From contig CALCCF010000020.1 in NCBI GenBank assembly GCA_937899905.1, forward strand, positions 29,979 to 93,978: a stretch of DNA of 64,000 bases, read 5' to 3'. Position numbers and translations under genes: made by a program. Positions 53,558 to 62,900 of this stretch are shown in pieces. The notes under the pieces were generated by a model that saw only the letters and a program-made list of their open reading frames with translations, did not search any database and was not told where the DNA came from. Every line of letters begins with the position of its first letter. The stretch's first letter is position 1. The stretch comes from an uncultured Phycisphaeraceae bacterium. Lineage in GTDB: Bacteria; Planctomycetota; Phycisphaerae; Phycisphaerales; UBA1924.

Positions 53558-55075
53558 ATGCCCGCGATGGCAACCGGCTACACGCAGATGAAGCTCAGCC
53601 CGCAGCAGATCCAGCGTCGGCGCAAGGTCGTCGACCCGGTGCAGCGGGCGTTCGAGGGTGGGCAGCTCTCCGAGGCACATTCGCTCGCGCTGGCCGGGCT
53701 GAAGAAGCTGCCCGGCGATGCGCAGCTGCACTTGTTCCTTGCAGCGATCGCGGAGCGGACCGGGGACGTCGAGCAGGTGCGCCACCATGGGCGCAAAGCG
53801 CTCGGGCAGGGTCCCAATGGCGGGGCGTACGCGGTGCTCAGTCGGCTCGAACGGCGGGCGGCAAATACCGAGCTTGCGCTGGAGTACTGCGACAAGGCGC
53901 TCGAGCTCGTGCCGGGCGATGTGCCGCTGCGGATCCACCGCGCGGGCTGCCTCGAGGAAGCCGGACGGACCGACGAGGCCCGGGCCGTCGTGGACGAGAT
54001 GGTGACCGAGCTCGACGGACGAGGCGAGGCGCTCACCCCCCACCTTCGATTCGAGCAGGCCAAGCTGAGGGTGCAGGACAAGGACACCGAGGGCGCGCTG
54101 GAGATCATCGATGGGCTAACCGACGACTCGAGCGCGCCGCTCGAGCTGCGGACGGCGACGTGGCACCTTCGCGCCAAGGCGCTCGACCGCGCGGGCCGCT
54201 ACGACGAGGCGTACGAAGCCGCGACGCGGGCCAATGGCCAAGACGCCAAGCCGTTCGACCCCGATGCGTACGAACGCGAAACCTTGGCCATCATCGAGAT
54301 GTGGTCCAAAGAGAACATGGCGACCTTTCCCGAGAGCTCGTGCGACAGCGAAGCCCCCGTGTTCATCGCCGGGATGCCGCGATCGGGCACGAGCCTGCTC
54401 GATCAGATCATCCACGCGCACCCCAAAGGCGCGGGCGTGGGCGAGCTCGACACGCTGGAGCGGTACTTCACCCAGGTCATGGCCGCGTACAAGCCCAACG
54501 CGCCCGAGGGCAAACGGTTCGGCAGCCTCAACCGCTTCAAGTGGACCCGCGCCGCCGAGGACTACGTGCGTGAGGTCGGCAAGACGGCGCCGGGTGCCGA
54601 GCGCATCGTGAACAAGGCGATCGGCAACACGCGTATCGCCGGGCTGCTCGCGCGGCTGTTCCCAAAGACGCGCATCATCCATATCCGCCGTGACCCACGC
54701 GACATCGCGATTAGTTGTTTCATGGGCGCGTTCAACAACCTTGCCATGCCGTGGACGACTCGGGTGGATTGGGTGTCCCACGCGTACGCGCAGTCCGAGC
54801 GGCTGATGGCACACTGGAAAGCAACGCTCGAAGTGCCGATCCTCGAGGTTCGTTACGAGGAGCTCGTGCGAGATCCGGGCACGCAGCTGCCCCGAGTTAT
54901 CGAGTTCCTGGGCCTGCCCTGGGATGACGCGTGCAACGACTTCTATAAGACCACGCGCACGCTGCGCACGCTGAGCTACGACCAGGTCAACCGGCCCTTG
55001 TACACGTCTTCGGCCGGCCGGCACGCGAATTACGCTTCGCAGATCGAGGGTATCGAGTTCCCGGCGTACCCGTAG
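53558..55075 (+). CDS. TPR-sulfotransferase fusion
   Basis: The first ~230 residues form TPR-type helical repeats (AHSLALAGLKKLPGDAQLHLFLA, LEYCDKALELVPGDVPLRIH). The rest is a sulfotransferase domain: the PAPS 5'-phosphosulfate loop in GMPRSGTSLLDQIIHAHP and the 3'-phosphate site in TRIIHIRRDPRDIAISCF, with the base region near EVRYEELVRDPGTQLPRVIEFL. Such TPR-sulfotransferase fusions are frequent in planctomycetes and marine bacteria and are thought to sulfate proteins or glycans. Start 53558 or an in-frame ATG at 53567. Single gene. Confidence 0.9.
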   Translation: MPAMATGYTQMKLSPQQIQRRRKVVDPVQRAFEGGQLSEAHSLALAGLKKLPGDAQLHLFLAAIAERTGDVEQVRHHGRKALGQGPNGGAYAVLSRLERRAANTELALEYCDKALELVPGDVPLRIHRAGCLEEAGRTDEARAVVDEMVTELDGRGEALTPHLRFEQAKLRVQDKDTEGALEIIDGLTDDSSAPLELRTATWHLRAKALDRAGRYDEAYEAATRANGQDAKPFDPDAYERETLAIIEMWSKENMATFPESSCDSEAPVFIAGMPRSGTSLLDQIIHAHPKGAGVGELDTLERYFTQVMAAYKPNAPEGKRFGSLNRFKWTRAAEDYVREVGKTAPGAERIVNKAIGNTRIAGLLARLFPKTRIIHIRRDPRDIAISCFMGAFNNLAMPWTTRVDWVSHAYAQSERLMAHWKATLEVPILEVRYEELVRDPGTQLPRVIEFLGLPWDDACNDFYKTTRTLRTLSYDQVNRPLYTSSAGRHANYASQIEGIEFPAYP

Positions 55076-55168
55076 TTCCGGTGGTCGTTGATAGTTCATG
55101 CAACGCTGGTTCATTGTCTGGAGTACTCCTTGGAGTGATCCGCACAATCGCTCAATGAGGAGTACACC

Positions 55169-56506
55169 ATGCGCCGAGTGTCCATCCAGTCTGTGCTCTT
55201 GCTCGCCCCATCCGGGCTTTTTGCTCAAGCGGTGGCAGCCACGCCGGTCGATCCGATCTTCGTGAACATCGGCATCGAAAGCGGTTTGGTGTGGGGCGGA
55301 GACTCGGAAGCCGAGCCCGCCGACGCGCAAGGTCGCGTGGTGGTCTTCGAGCACACGATCGACATCGCGGGTGGGGCGTGGATGCGCGTCGACTTCGGGG
55401 CCGTCGAGCTTGGCGAGGCGCCACGCGATGGCTCTGCCACGATCCTTCGGCTGACCAGCACGCACGATGGTGCGCAGCAGCGACTTGAAGCACGCCATGT
55501 CGACGAGTGGGCGCACATGTCCGCGTTCTTTAATGGCGGCAGCGTGCGTGTCGAGGTGCTCAGCGATCCGATGGCCGAACCGAGCTCGATCGAGATCGAT
55601 CGGGTGCTCGTGCAGCCGGGGTACACCTTCGCGCCGGATCTGAGCGCGATGGTCGAGAGCATCTGTGGCTCGAGCGACGATCGGGAGCTCTCGAGCGAGC
55701 CACGCGTCGCTCGAGGGTGGACAACCAGCGGCAGCGCGAACTGCACGGCGTGGATCATCGACGATTGCATGAAGTGCGTGCTGGCGGCCGGGCACTGCGG
55801 CTTCTCGCAGATCCACTTCAACAATCCACTGTCGACGCCCGGCGGCGTGCCGGTCATGCCGCATCCCGACGACCAGTACGCCATCGATCGCTCGAGCGAA
55901 CAGGAAGACGCCAGCGGTGTCGGGCGCGACTGGTACTACGGCGGCGCGTTCGCGAATCCAAACACGGGTCTCACGCCATTTGAAGCCCAGGGCGACGCGT
56001 TCAAGCTTGCCCAGGTGATCCCGCCGGTGGACGGGCGGGACATCCGTGTCACAGGGCACGGCGTGACCGGATCCGGCGTCGACCCGACGTGGTTCCGCGC
56101 GCAGAAGACGCACACCGGGCCGTTCGTTGATGCGTCGGGCACGAGCGTGCGCTATGCGATGGATACCACGAGCGGCAACAGCGGCTCGCCGGTCATCGAC
56201 GACACGACCGGGCTGGCGATCGGCGTGCACACGCACGGCGGGTGCTCGTCGAGCGGTGGATCCAACGCTGGCACGGCGATCACCGCCCCCGCGCTCCAGG
56301 CCGCGTTGGCGAGTCCGAGCGGCATCTGCGTGAATCCATGCCCGGCCGACCTGGACTGCAACGCTTTGCTGGACATCTTCGACTTCCTGGAGTTTTCCAA
56401 TCTCTTCAGCACCAGCGATGTGCGCGCCGACCTTGATGGTGACGGCGTGCTGACGGTTCTGGACTTCCTTGCGTTCCAGAACGCGTTCGACGCGGGCTGC
56501 TCGTAG
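55169..56506 (+). CDS. Secreted trypsin-like serine protease with GC-type dockerin tail
   Basis: The 445-residue protein has a signal peptide (to about AVA). The region 160-390 is a trypsin-fold protease: His209 in LAAGHC, Asp254 in GRDWYY and Ser338 in GNSGSP form the triad. Residues 25-155 are a beta-rich N-terminal region of unknown type. The tail has two dockerin units, the first weaker (DLDCNALLDIFDFLEFS, with Cys where Gly is expected), ending in Gly-Cys-Ser. It is the only dockerin-tailed enzyme in the window. GAGGAG lies upstream of the ATG. A palindrome GGAGTACTCC at 55120-55129 could be an operator. Confidence 0.88.
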   Translation: MRRVSIQSVLLLAPSGLFAQAVAATPVDPIFVNIGIESGLVWGGDSEAEPADAQGRVVVFEHTIDIAGGAWMRVDFGAVELGEAPRDGSATILRLTSTHDGAQQRLEARHVDEWAHMSAFFNGGSVRVEVLSDPMAEPSSIEIDRVLVQPGYTFAPDLSAMVESICGSSDDRELSSEPRVARGWTTSGSANCTAWIIDDCMKCVLAAGHCGFSQIHFNNPLSTPGGVPVMPHPDDQYAIDRSSEQEDASGVGRDWYYGGAFANPNTGLTPFEAQGDAFKLAQVIPPVDGRDIRVTGHGVTGSGVDPTWFRAQKTHTGPFVDASGTSVRYAMDTTSGNSGSPVIDDTTGLAIGVHTHGGCSSSGGSNAGTAITAPALQAALASPSGICVNPCPADLDCNALLDIFDFLEFSNLFSTSDVRADLDGDGVLTVLDFLAFQNAFDAGCS

Positions 56507-56722
56507 CACCGAGATCACCGAGCTTGGGCGGTACGCGGACGCTCGGCACCCGCGATTCGAAGTCCGGTGATCGCGGCCGGGCCCATCGTGGCTCGCTCGC
56601 ACCGCAAAGCACTCGGCGTGGCGGATGGCAGCATCGACGCTCGATGTACGATCTCGGCTGGTGCAGTGCCTGGTCGCGCATCGTTGATGTACTCTCGACC
56701 CGATGGATCCGGAGTTCTGTTG

Positions 56723-57910
56723 ATGCCCTACGCGGACACGATCATGGCTGTCGCGCTCGGCTTGCTCGGGGTCGCCATGCTCTGGGTGCTGGCGTCTTCG
56801 ATCGGCTGCACGCCGCGAGCGATCCGGATTCGGCGGGCCGCGAAGACACGGGGCGGCGAGGCGTTCCTGTGCGGGGCGTGCGGCCACCCGGCGACGACGC
56901 TCGGGCGCGTGCGCGTCTGCCCGGAGTGCGGCGCCGAGTACGCGAGAGTCGGGCTCGATGCCCCGGGCACGTCCGTGCGGTGGGCCATGCCTCCCGTGGT
57001 GCTCCTGCTCTTGCTGCTCGGGCTCAGCGCACTGGGGACGCTGCACGCCTCCCCGATCGCGGCGCGGTGGGCCAACGAACGGGCCATCGATTCGGGAGAG
57101 CTCGAGCACTGGCGGTCACGGGCCGTGATGTCCAGCGGCCTGTACGATCCGGCTACCGGCACGCAGCCGGGCTTGGTCGTCGAGATCGACCGTGACTTCG
57201 TGGGCCCAGCGTTCACACCGCCTGGCGCCACGCGCCGCGAGCCCCTGGCCGGCACGCTGACCGCTCGATTCACGTACAACACGCTGCCGGGCGGGTTCCA
57301 CGGTGCGTGGGCTTCGCACAGCATCCAGCGGCAGGGCGTGGCGCAGGCGAGACGGAATTCGCTGAACAATCCCCCGCCACCGGCGTACCCCGGCCCCGCG
57401 GCGCTGGCAACACCATGGGACCAGCAGCACACCACGGCGCCGACCCTGACGCTGCGCTGGCGGGTCGGACGCGAGGACTGGACGCTCACCGACGGCCGGG
57501 GCGCGGTCGTCGAATCGGGCAACGGCATCTCCGGTGGCGTGCACGCGGCGTTCGATCGCACCGGTTTGCTCCGGGATGCCGACGGCCTGACCGACGTAGG
57601 AGAAATGGTGTTGGCCGGCATCGATGGCGCGTTGCAGGGCAAGCACGCGATGCGCATGCGACGCTACATCCCCAGCGAGCACGGCTACGCCCGCATCGAG
57701 GGCATGTATGTCTTCGGCGAGGTGACCGCCACGCCCGCGCGGCTGTCCATCCATCCGGCATCGCCCTGGGGCGTCGCGGCCGCGGTCGCCGTCCCGGCGG
57801 CGTTGCTGCTCGTCTCGCTCATCATGGTTTGGTTCGCGGTGCGCGCACGAACGCGGGCCATGCGGCCGACGCGTGCACGCCCGCCATCACGGCCCGTCGA
57901 TCGGGACTGA
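56723..57910 (+). CDS. Membrane protein with zinc ribbon
   Basis: The 395-residue protein begins with a transmembrane helix (about 5-28), then a zinc ribbon CGACGHPATT followed by CPECGAEY (about 50-75), a second helix (about 88-112, VVLLLLLLGLSALGTL), a ~250-residue soluble region, and a third helix near the C-terminus (about 345-370). The ribbon near the membrane matches that at 53071. No known family. The ATG at 56723 is chosen because it starts the first helix; the frame is open to 56567. Confidence 0.65.
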   Translation: MPYADTIMAVALGLLGVAMLWVLASSIGCTPRAIRIRRAAKTRGGEAFLCGACGHPATTLGRVRVCPECGAEYARVGLDAPGTSVRWAMPPVVLLLLLLGLSALGTLHASPIAARWANERAIDSGELEHWRSRAVMSSGLYDPATGTQPGLVVEIDRDFVGPAFTPPGATRREPLAGTLTARFTYNTLPGGFHGAWASHSIQRQGVAQARRNSLNNPPPPAYPGPAALATPWDQQHTTAPTLTLRWRVGREDWTLTDGRGAVVESGNGISGGVHAAFDRTGLLRDADGLTDVGEMVLAGIDGALQGKHAMRMRRYIPSEHGYARIEGMYVFGEVTATPARLSIHPASPWGVAAAVAVPAALLLVSLIMVWFAVRARTRAMRPTRARPPSRPVDRD

Positions 57911-57963
57911 TCGATGCCCCATTGGTCCGTGCCCATCTCGAGGGCGCGGACCGTGCCCGCCGC

Positions 57964-58689
57964 TTAGTCGCAGCCGGCGTCGAACTCGTTCTGGTACTCC
58001 AGGAAGTCGAACAGCGTGAGGCGGCCGTCGCCGTCGAAGTCGGCGGCGAGGTCGCCCGCGTCGAACAGGTTCTGGAACGCCAGGAAGTCGAACAGGGTCA
58101 GCTCGCCGTCGCCGTCCAGGTCGGCGCGGCACGGGTCGTCGCCCTCGGTCAGACGCCAGCCGGCGCCCCCACCGCCGAACGGGCTGGCGGTCGCGGTGAT
58201 CTCGATGGTCAGCGGGCCGCGGGCCGAGATGAACACCTCGCCGCTGGACCAGCGGTCGTCGGCGAACGCCGCGTCGTAGTCGTCGCCGATCTGGTCGCCC
58301 TCGATCGTCGGCACCGAGCAGTCGAACGCCTCGACCACGCTGCCGCCGTCGAGCACGCGGACGGAGAACTGGTCGCCCGACAGGAACGCGTCGGTGATCT
58401 GCAGCTGCGGGAAGTCGTCGGACACGACGACGTCGATCGTCGTGATCGAACCGGCGCCGTCGAAGAAGAAGCGGTCCCACGCCTGGGCGTGGGCGGCCGG
58501 GATCGGGTTTGGTCGGGTGTGGCGGCCCACGATCCGGGCGGGCCGGACGCCTCCGCACGGGTGCCGGGACCCGATAACGCCCCATCGAGCAACATCCTGC
58601 CCGGCTGTCCGAGCCAGGCCGTCGGCTTTCGGCCGCGATCTTCGAGTATCATGGGGCGTCCTCCCGGTCTCGCTCGGGAAGGCCCGCAC
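57964..58689 (-). CDS. Dockerin-tailed secreted protein, N-terminus doubtful
   Basis: The open frame is 241 codons. From about residue 68 it is a normal secreted domain: AAHAQAWDRFFFDGAGSITTID (AHAQA looks like a signal-peptidase site), then a beta-rich body and two dockerin units (DLDGDGELTLFDFLAFQ and DFDGDGRLTLFDFLEYQ) ending in Gly-Cys-Asp. The first ~65 residues are Arg/Pro-rich without any hydrophobic core, and no other frame supplies a signal peptide. The start is therefore uncertain and the gene may have lost its export signal, or the true start is near the AHAQA site. It is divergent from the PEP-CTERM gene at 58732. Confidence 0.7.
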   Translation of the reverse strand: MRAFPSETGRTPHDTRRSRPKADGLARTAGQDVARWGVIGSRHPCGGVRPARIVGRHTRPNPIPAAHAQAWDRFFFDGAGSITTIDVVVSDDFPQLQITDAFLSGDQFSVRVLDGGSVVEAFDCSVPTIEGDQIGDDYDAAFADDRWSSGEVFISARGPLTIEITATASPFGGGGAGWRLTEGDDPCRADLDGDGELTLFDFLAFQNLFDAGDLAADFDGDGRLTLFDFLEYQNEFDAGCD

Positions 58690-58731
58690 CGTGCGTGGCC
58701 GGCCTGCCTTGGGGGGATGAGGAGATAAGAC

Positions 58732-59262
58732 ATGCGACTCATGATTTGTGCAACGGGCGTTGCCGCTGTGGCGGCTTCAGCAAGCGCCCAGCAGTTCTTC
58801 CAGGCGTCGGACGGGGTGACCAGTTTCTCGAAGGCGGCCTTCGCCGACTGGACCGATCCGGCCAACCAGGACCAGATCACCCCCACCGTGGCGATCACCC
58901 GCCAGGACATCGAGGGCATCTTCAACATCGTGGAGGAGAGCTCCTACAGCTTCTTCTCCTCGCCCACGGGCACCCAGTGGGTCTTCGGCGCCACCGTCCA
59001 GGACGTGATCGACGGCACCATCGGCATCGGCGACTTCGCGAGTTGGGAGGATGCGCACGGCAGCTTCCCGCCCGGCACGGTCGGCGTGGAAGCCGTCCTG
59101 TACCTCGAGGATGACGACGCGTACGTCGACATCATGTTCACCAACTGGGGCTCGGGTGGCAGCGGCGGCGCCTTCGCGTACGACCGCGCGAGCATCCCCG
59201 CCCCCGGCGCGCTCGCGCTGCTGGGCCTTGGCGGCCTCGTCGCCGCCCGCCGCCGTCGCTGA
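58732..59262 (+). CDS. PEP-CTERM-like sorted secreted protein
   Basis: The 176-residue protein has a short signal peptide (MRLMICATGVAAVAASASA, then QQ), a beta-rich body, and the tail IPAPGALALLGLGGLVAARRRR: a Pro motif, hydrophobic helix and Arg cluster. It is the same sorting class as the protein at 6560, in contrast to the dockerin family. GGAGAT is upstream of the ATG. A terminator follows 33 bases after the stop. Confidence 0.82.
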   Translation: MRLMICATGVAAVAASASAQQFFQASDGVTSFSKAAFADWTDPANQDQITPTVAITRQDIEGIFNIVEESSYSFFSSPTGTQWVFGATVQDVIDGTIGIGDFASWEDAHGSFPPGTVGVEAVLYLEDDDAYVDIMFTNWGSGGSGGAFAYDRASIPAPGALALLGLGGLVAARRRR

Positions 59263-59294
59263 GCCTTCGGCGACACAACCTTGTGCATATGCAT

Positions 59295-59330
59295 CGCCCC
59301 GTCTGGTGAACAGGCGGGGCGGTTTTGTTT
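59295..59330 (+). terminator. Rho-independent terminator after the PEP-CTERM gene
   Basis: CGCCCCG (59295-59301) pairs with CGGGGCG (59315-59321) around a 13-base loop and is followed by GTTTTGTTT. Confidence 0.75.
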
Positions 59331-59424
59331 CGTGATCGAGTGCGGGCGTGCCGGGCGGGACGCCGCGTCGGAGCGTTGTCGGGTCGGTGCTGGAGGGCCC
59401 GAGCTCCCGTCCGGGCCACGCACG

Positions 59425-59634
59425 ACCGGTCCCGAAAAGTCGAGCACCGGTCTTGAGGAGTTTGAGACCGGTCCCGGAGAGCCCAGCACCGGTCTTGGGG
59501 AGTTCAGGACCGGTCTTGGAGAGCGCAGCACCGGTCTTGGGGAGTTCAGGACCGGTTTTGGAGAGCTCAGGACCGGTCTTGGAGAGCGCAGGACCGGTCC
59601 TGGGGAGCTCAGCATCGGTACTGTGGCACCGAAC
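59425..59634 (+). repeat. Ten tandem 21-bp repeats each containing ACCGGT
   Basis: The palindrome ACCGGT begins at 59425, 59446, 59467, 59488, 59509, 59530, 59551, 59572, 59593 and (as ATCGGT) 59614: exactly 21 bases apart. The units share a pattern like GAG(T/C)TCAGGACCGGTCTTGG with substitutions between copies. Because 21 is divisible by three, every frame is open and would encode heptapeptide repeats (for example TGLGEFR on the plus strand, SKTGPEL on the minus). No frame has a convincing start. Spacing of two helical turns would put all sites on one face of the DNA. Confidence 0.85.
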
Positions 59635-59916
59635 CCCGGCCTCGGTGGGCTGCGGATCGGGCTGCAGGGCCTTGACGCCGCCCTGAGTCCTCTCCAGGCA
59701 GACAAAACGGGCACGACTGGTGGGATTGCACGCCCAGGGCCGTGTTCGCCGCGGGCCGGCGCGATAAACTTGGTATCGGATTCCGAATAAGCGGGTAGGA
59801 CGGGGAGCAGGGTTCCATCCCAACACGGCCCGAGGGCGTGCCAACTGCGGCAGCCATCGGGCGGCACGAGCCGCGACGGCGCCTGCACGACGCGGCGGGT
59901 TCTTGGGGAGCGCACG

Positions 59917-62900
59917 TTGAGCCGCCGAGTCCTGATCGGAAACCTGTTGTTTGGCCTCGCTGGCGAGGGTCTTGGCGAGACTATCGGCAAATTCTGCACC
60001 GCGTGCGCGTCGAACGACAGGGTTGCCATCGCGGCGTTGCTCGGTGGGCTTTCGGGCGGGCCACTTCTTGCGGTTGGCATTCTTGCCGGCGGCATCGGCT
60101 TGCAGGTGTGGGGCCACTCCAGAGCCGCGAAGAAGCAGCGCGCGGAGTACGAGGAACTCTCCGCAAAGATCACGTCTTGCAAGGGTGACACGCGGCAGAT
60201 CATCGAGTTGCTGGTATCGATCGCCGAGCGCAGCAAGGTCCTGGACGCCATGCCGGCAGCCGACTCGGGCATCGAGCTCCAAGATTGGCTTCCGGGCGAA
60301 GTGCAGCGCACGCTGCAGCCAGCGCTGCCAGACAACGCAGATCCGATAGTCCAGAACGCAGTGTTGACCTACTTACAGTCGATCAAGGCGCAGTTCGACG
60401 ACGTGAGCGCCCGACAGCATGAGCACATCACCATCACCAGCAAGGGCCTGGAAGTCGGCCGCGAAACGCTGGACATCCTCAAAACGGCCCTCGTCCGCCA
60501 GCCAGCCATCCCAGAGAACACGCGCGAGAACTTTGCGCCCGCGGGCATCCGCAAGAACTCGGAGTTCGTCGGTCGTCGCGAATCGCTCGCGCGGGTGCAT
60601 CAGGCCCTTACTTCTGGCCACAATGCTGCGCTCGCCCACGCGCTGAGCGCCGAGGGCGGCGTGGGCAAGACCGAGATCGCGATCGCGTACGTGCACCATG
60701 ACGAGTACCAAGACCATTGGGACGGCATCTGGTGGCTGAACGCCGCACCGGACGCCATGAAGGACTCTCTGAAGGATTTGCTTGAGGTGTTTGAGCACAA
60801 GGAGCGCGACGGCGACACGCTCAGGTCCCTGCACCGGGAGCTTGTTCGTCGCCTCGGGGATGGCCGCCATCTGGTCGTGCTCGATAACGTCGAGGACGTG
60901 GCTATGCTGCGCGAGTTTACCGTCGGCCCCAACACCCGCGTGCTCCTGACGACCCGGCTCGCGCCCAGGAAAGTACCACCGACGCTCGCGCAGTCGGTCA
61001 GCGTCGAGGTGCTGGATCAGGATGAGGCCCGATTCTTGCTGCTGCGGCACCGACCGGACGTGTTCGATGCAGAGCACGATCGGTTGGAGCCCGAGCACGC
61101 CGATGCGGTCGATGGGATCCTGGACAAACTCGGCGGGCACGCGCTGGCCCTCGCGCTATGCGGCGCGGCGCTCAGGAAGGACCCGAGCCTCTTGCCGGGG
61201 CCCGTGCTGGAGCAGCTGCTCGACCACGAGCTGGAACACAGCGGCACCGTACTGGCCGAGGTAGACGCCAACGACACCGGGCGGATGTACAACATGAAGG
61301 TCCGAGCATCGCTCCTGCTCCATCTTGGGGCGGTCCTCAATGAGTGTCCCCTGGCCAAAGACGTGCTGCTCGCCGCGTCGCTGGTGGCCCCTCAGAACAT
61401 CCCCCTGAGCATGCTCGTGAAGGTCGTGGAGGCGGATACCCAGGAGGTCCACAAGGCACTGAACGTGCTCCACGACCGATCCATCCTGCGGTACAGCCCG
61501 GCCTCCGGCACACGGGCCGAGGGCCTTGTGAGCATGCACCAGCTGACGCAGTCCGCGATCCGGTCGGAGGAATCCGAGGACCGGAGGGATGAGTTCGGCA
61601 GCCGCTGGACCGAAGTCTTGACAGAGCATGCCCAGGATCCGAAACTGCTGTTCGACCAAATGGCACAACTGGAGGCGCTGCCACATGCGCAGTTCATCCT
61701 CGATCGCTTCGAGACGGCAACCGAGAGCCAATGGAAGCTCTTGTGGTTCACGTCCGCAACGCTGCGTTCACAAGACCGCCTTCCGCAAGCCCTCGAGCTC
61801 GCCACGCGATCCCGCGACCTGGCGGAACGGCTATTCGGCCCGTCAGATCAGAGTTATGTACTGAGCCTCCACCTGATGGCTGGAACGCTCGAGCGTCAGG
61901 GTAACTGGGAACCAGCGCTTGCCCTTGCGCACGAAGCGACGGACACGAGTTGCCGCGTGTTCGGCGATACGCATTGGATGCACACACTGTGTCTGAACAT
62001 GCTTGCGTCCGTCCTTGAGACCTCCGGGGACCTTGAAGGCGCGCACAAAGTGTATGAGCAAACGCTCGACCTGAATGCGCAACAGGGCCAATCCGGCGTG
62101 GAGTCTCGTGGTGGCTTCCTCAACAACCTCGGGTTGTGCCAATACAGGCTCGGCCGCTGGACCGAGGCGGAACGACTCTTCTCCGAAGCAATCGCGCATA
62201 ATCAGCATGAGTTTGGAGAGGACCATCCGGTGTGCGAAACAAATTACTTGAACCTAGGGCTCGTTCAACTGGTCCTGGGCAAGCTATCGGAAGCACTACA
62301 GCACTGCAAGACGGGAATGAAGATCGCCGAGCGTTCGCTGCCACATGACGATCCGAGGCTGGCTGCTAGCTTGAACATGATGGGCCTAGCCCTGTCGGAA
62401 CTCGACAACCCCGAAGAGGCGCGAGACGCGATGCGCCGTGCCCTGGACATCCGAGTGCTCGCGCAGGGTGATGGCAGCAAGGCCGTCGCCACCGTGCAGA
62501 ACGACTTGGCCCTTGTGGAATCGAAGCTCGGCAACCACAATGCCGCGGTGGGGCTCGCCACGCGGGCGGTGGACACGCGCCGCGGGTTCTTTGGCACGGA
62601 ACACCATGACACGGCCGAGGCACTCCACACCCTCTCGCACGCCTTGGCGTGCGCTGGCAGGCACGCGGAGGCCGAGCAGCACGCGCGGCAGGCACTCGAA
62701 GCGCGCAAGGCGGTGTTCAGGCACGACAACCCGTACACGGCCCAGAGCCTGCACCAACTGGCCATCGTGCTGCTTGAGTTGGATCGGGCGGCGGACGCGT
62801 TGCCGCTCGCCGAGGAGGCGGTCGCCATGGGCCGCCCCTGCATGCCCGAAGACCATCCGTGGTTGGCACGCTGGACGGCGGACCTTTCTGCGATCCAGGC

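Noticed and set aside
54116..57109. 997-codon ORF on the minus strand
   Set aside because: It runs opposite to three well-supported genes (sulfotransferase, serine protease, membrane protein) and has an Arg/His-rich composition without motifs.
59425..59634. CRISPR array
   Set aside because: The units are contiguous 21-bp repeats with no unique spacers, and no cas gene is present.
59281..59790. Plus-strand ORF of 169 codons over the 21-bp repeat
   Set aside because: Its start lies inside the rho-independent terminator, it has no ribosome site, and its non-repeat parts have no protein-like features.
58777..60335. Long minus-strand ORFs through the 21-bp repeat (about 460-500 codons)
   Set aside because: They run antisense to the PEP-CTERM and STAND genes and stay open only because of high GC and the 21-base repeat; no start or domain supports them.
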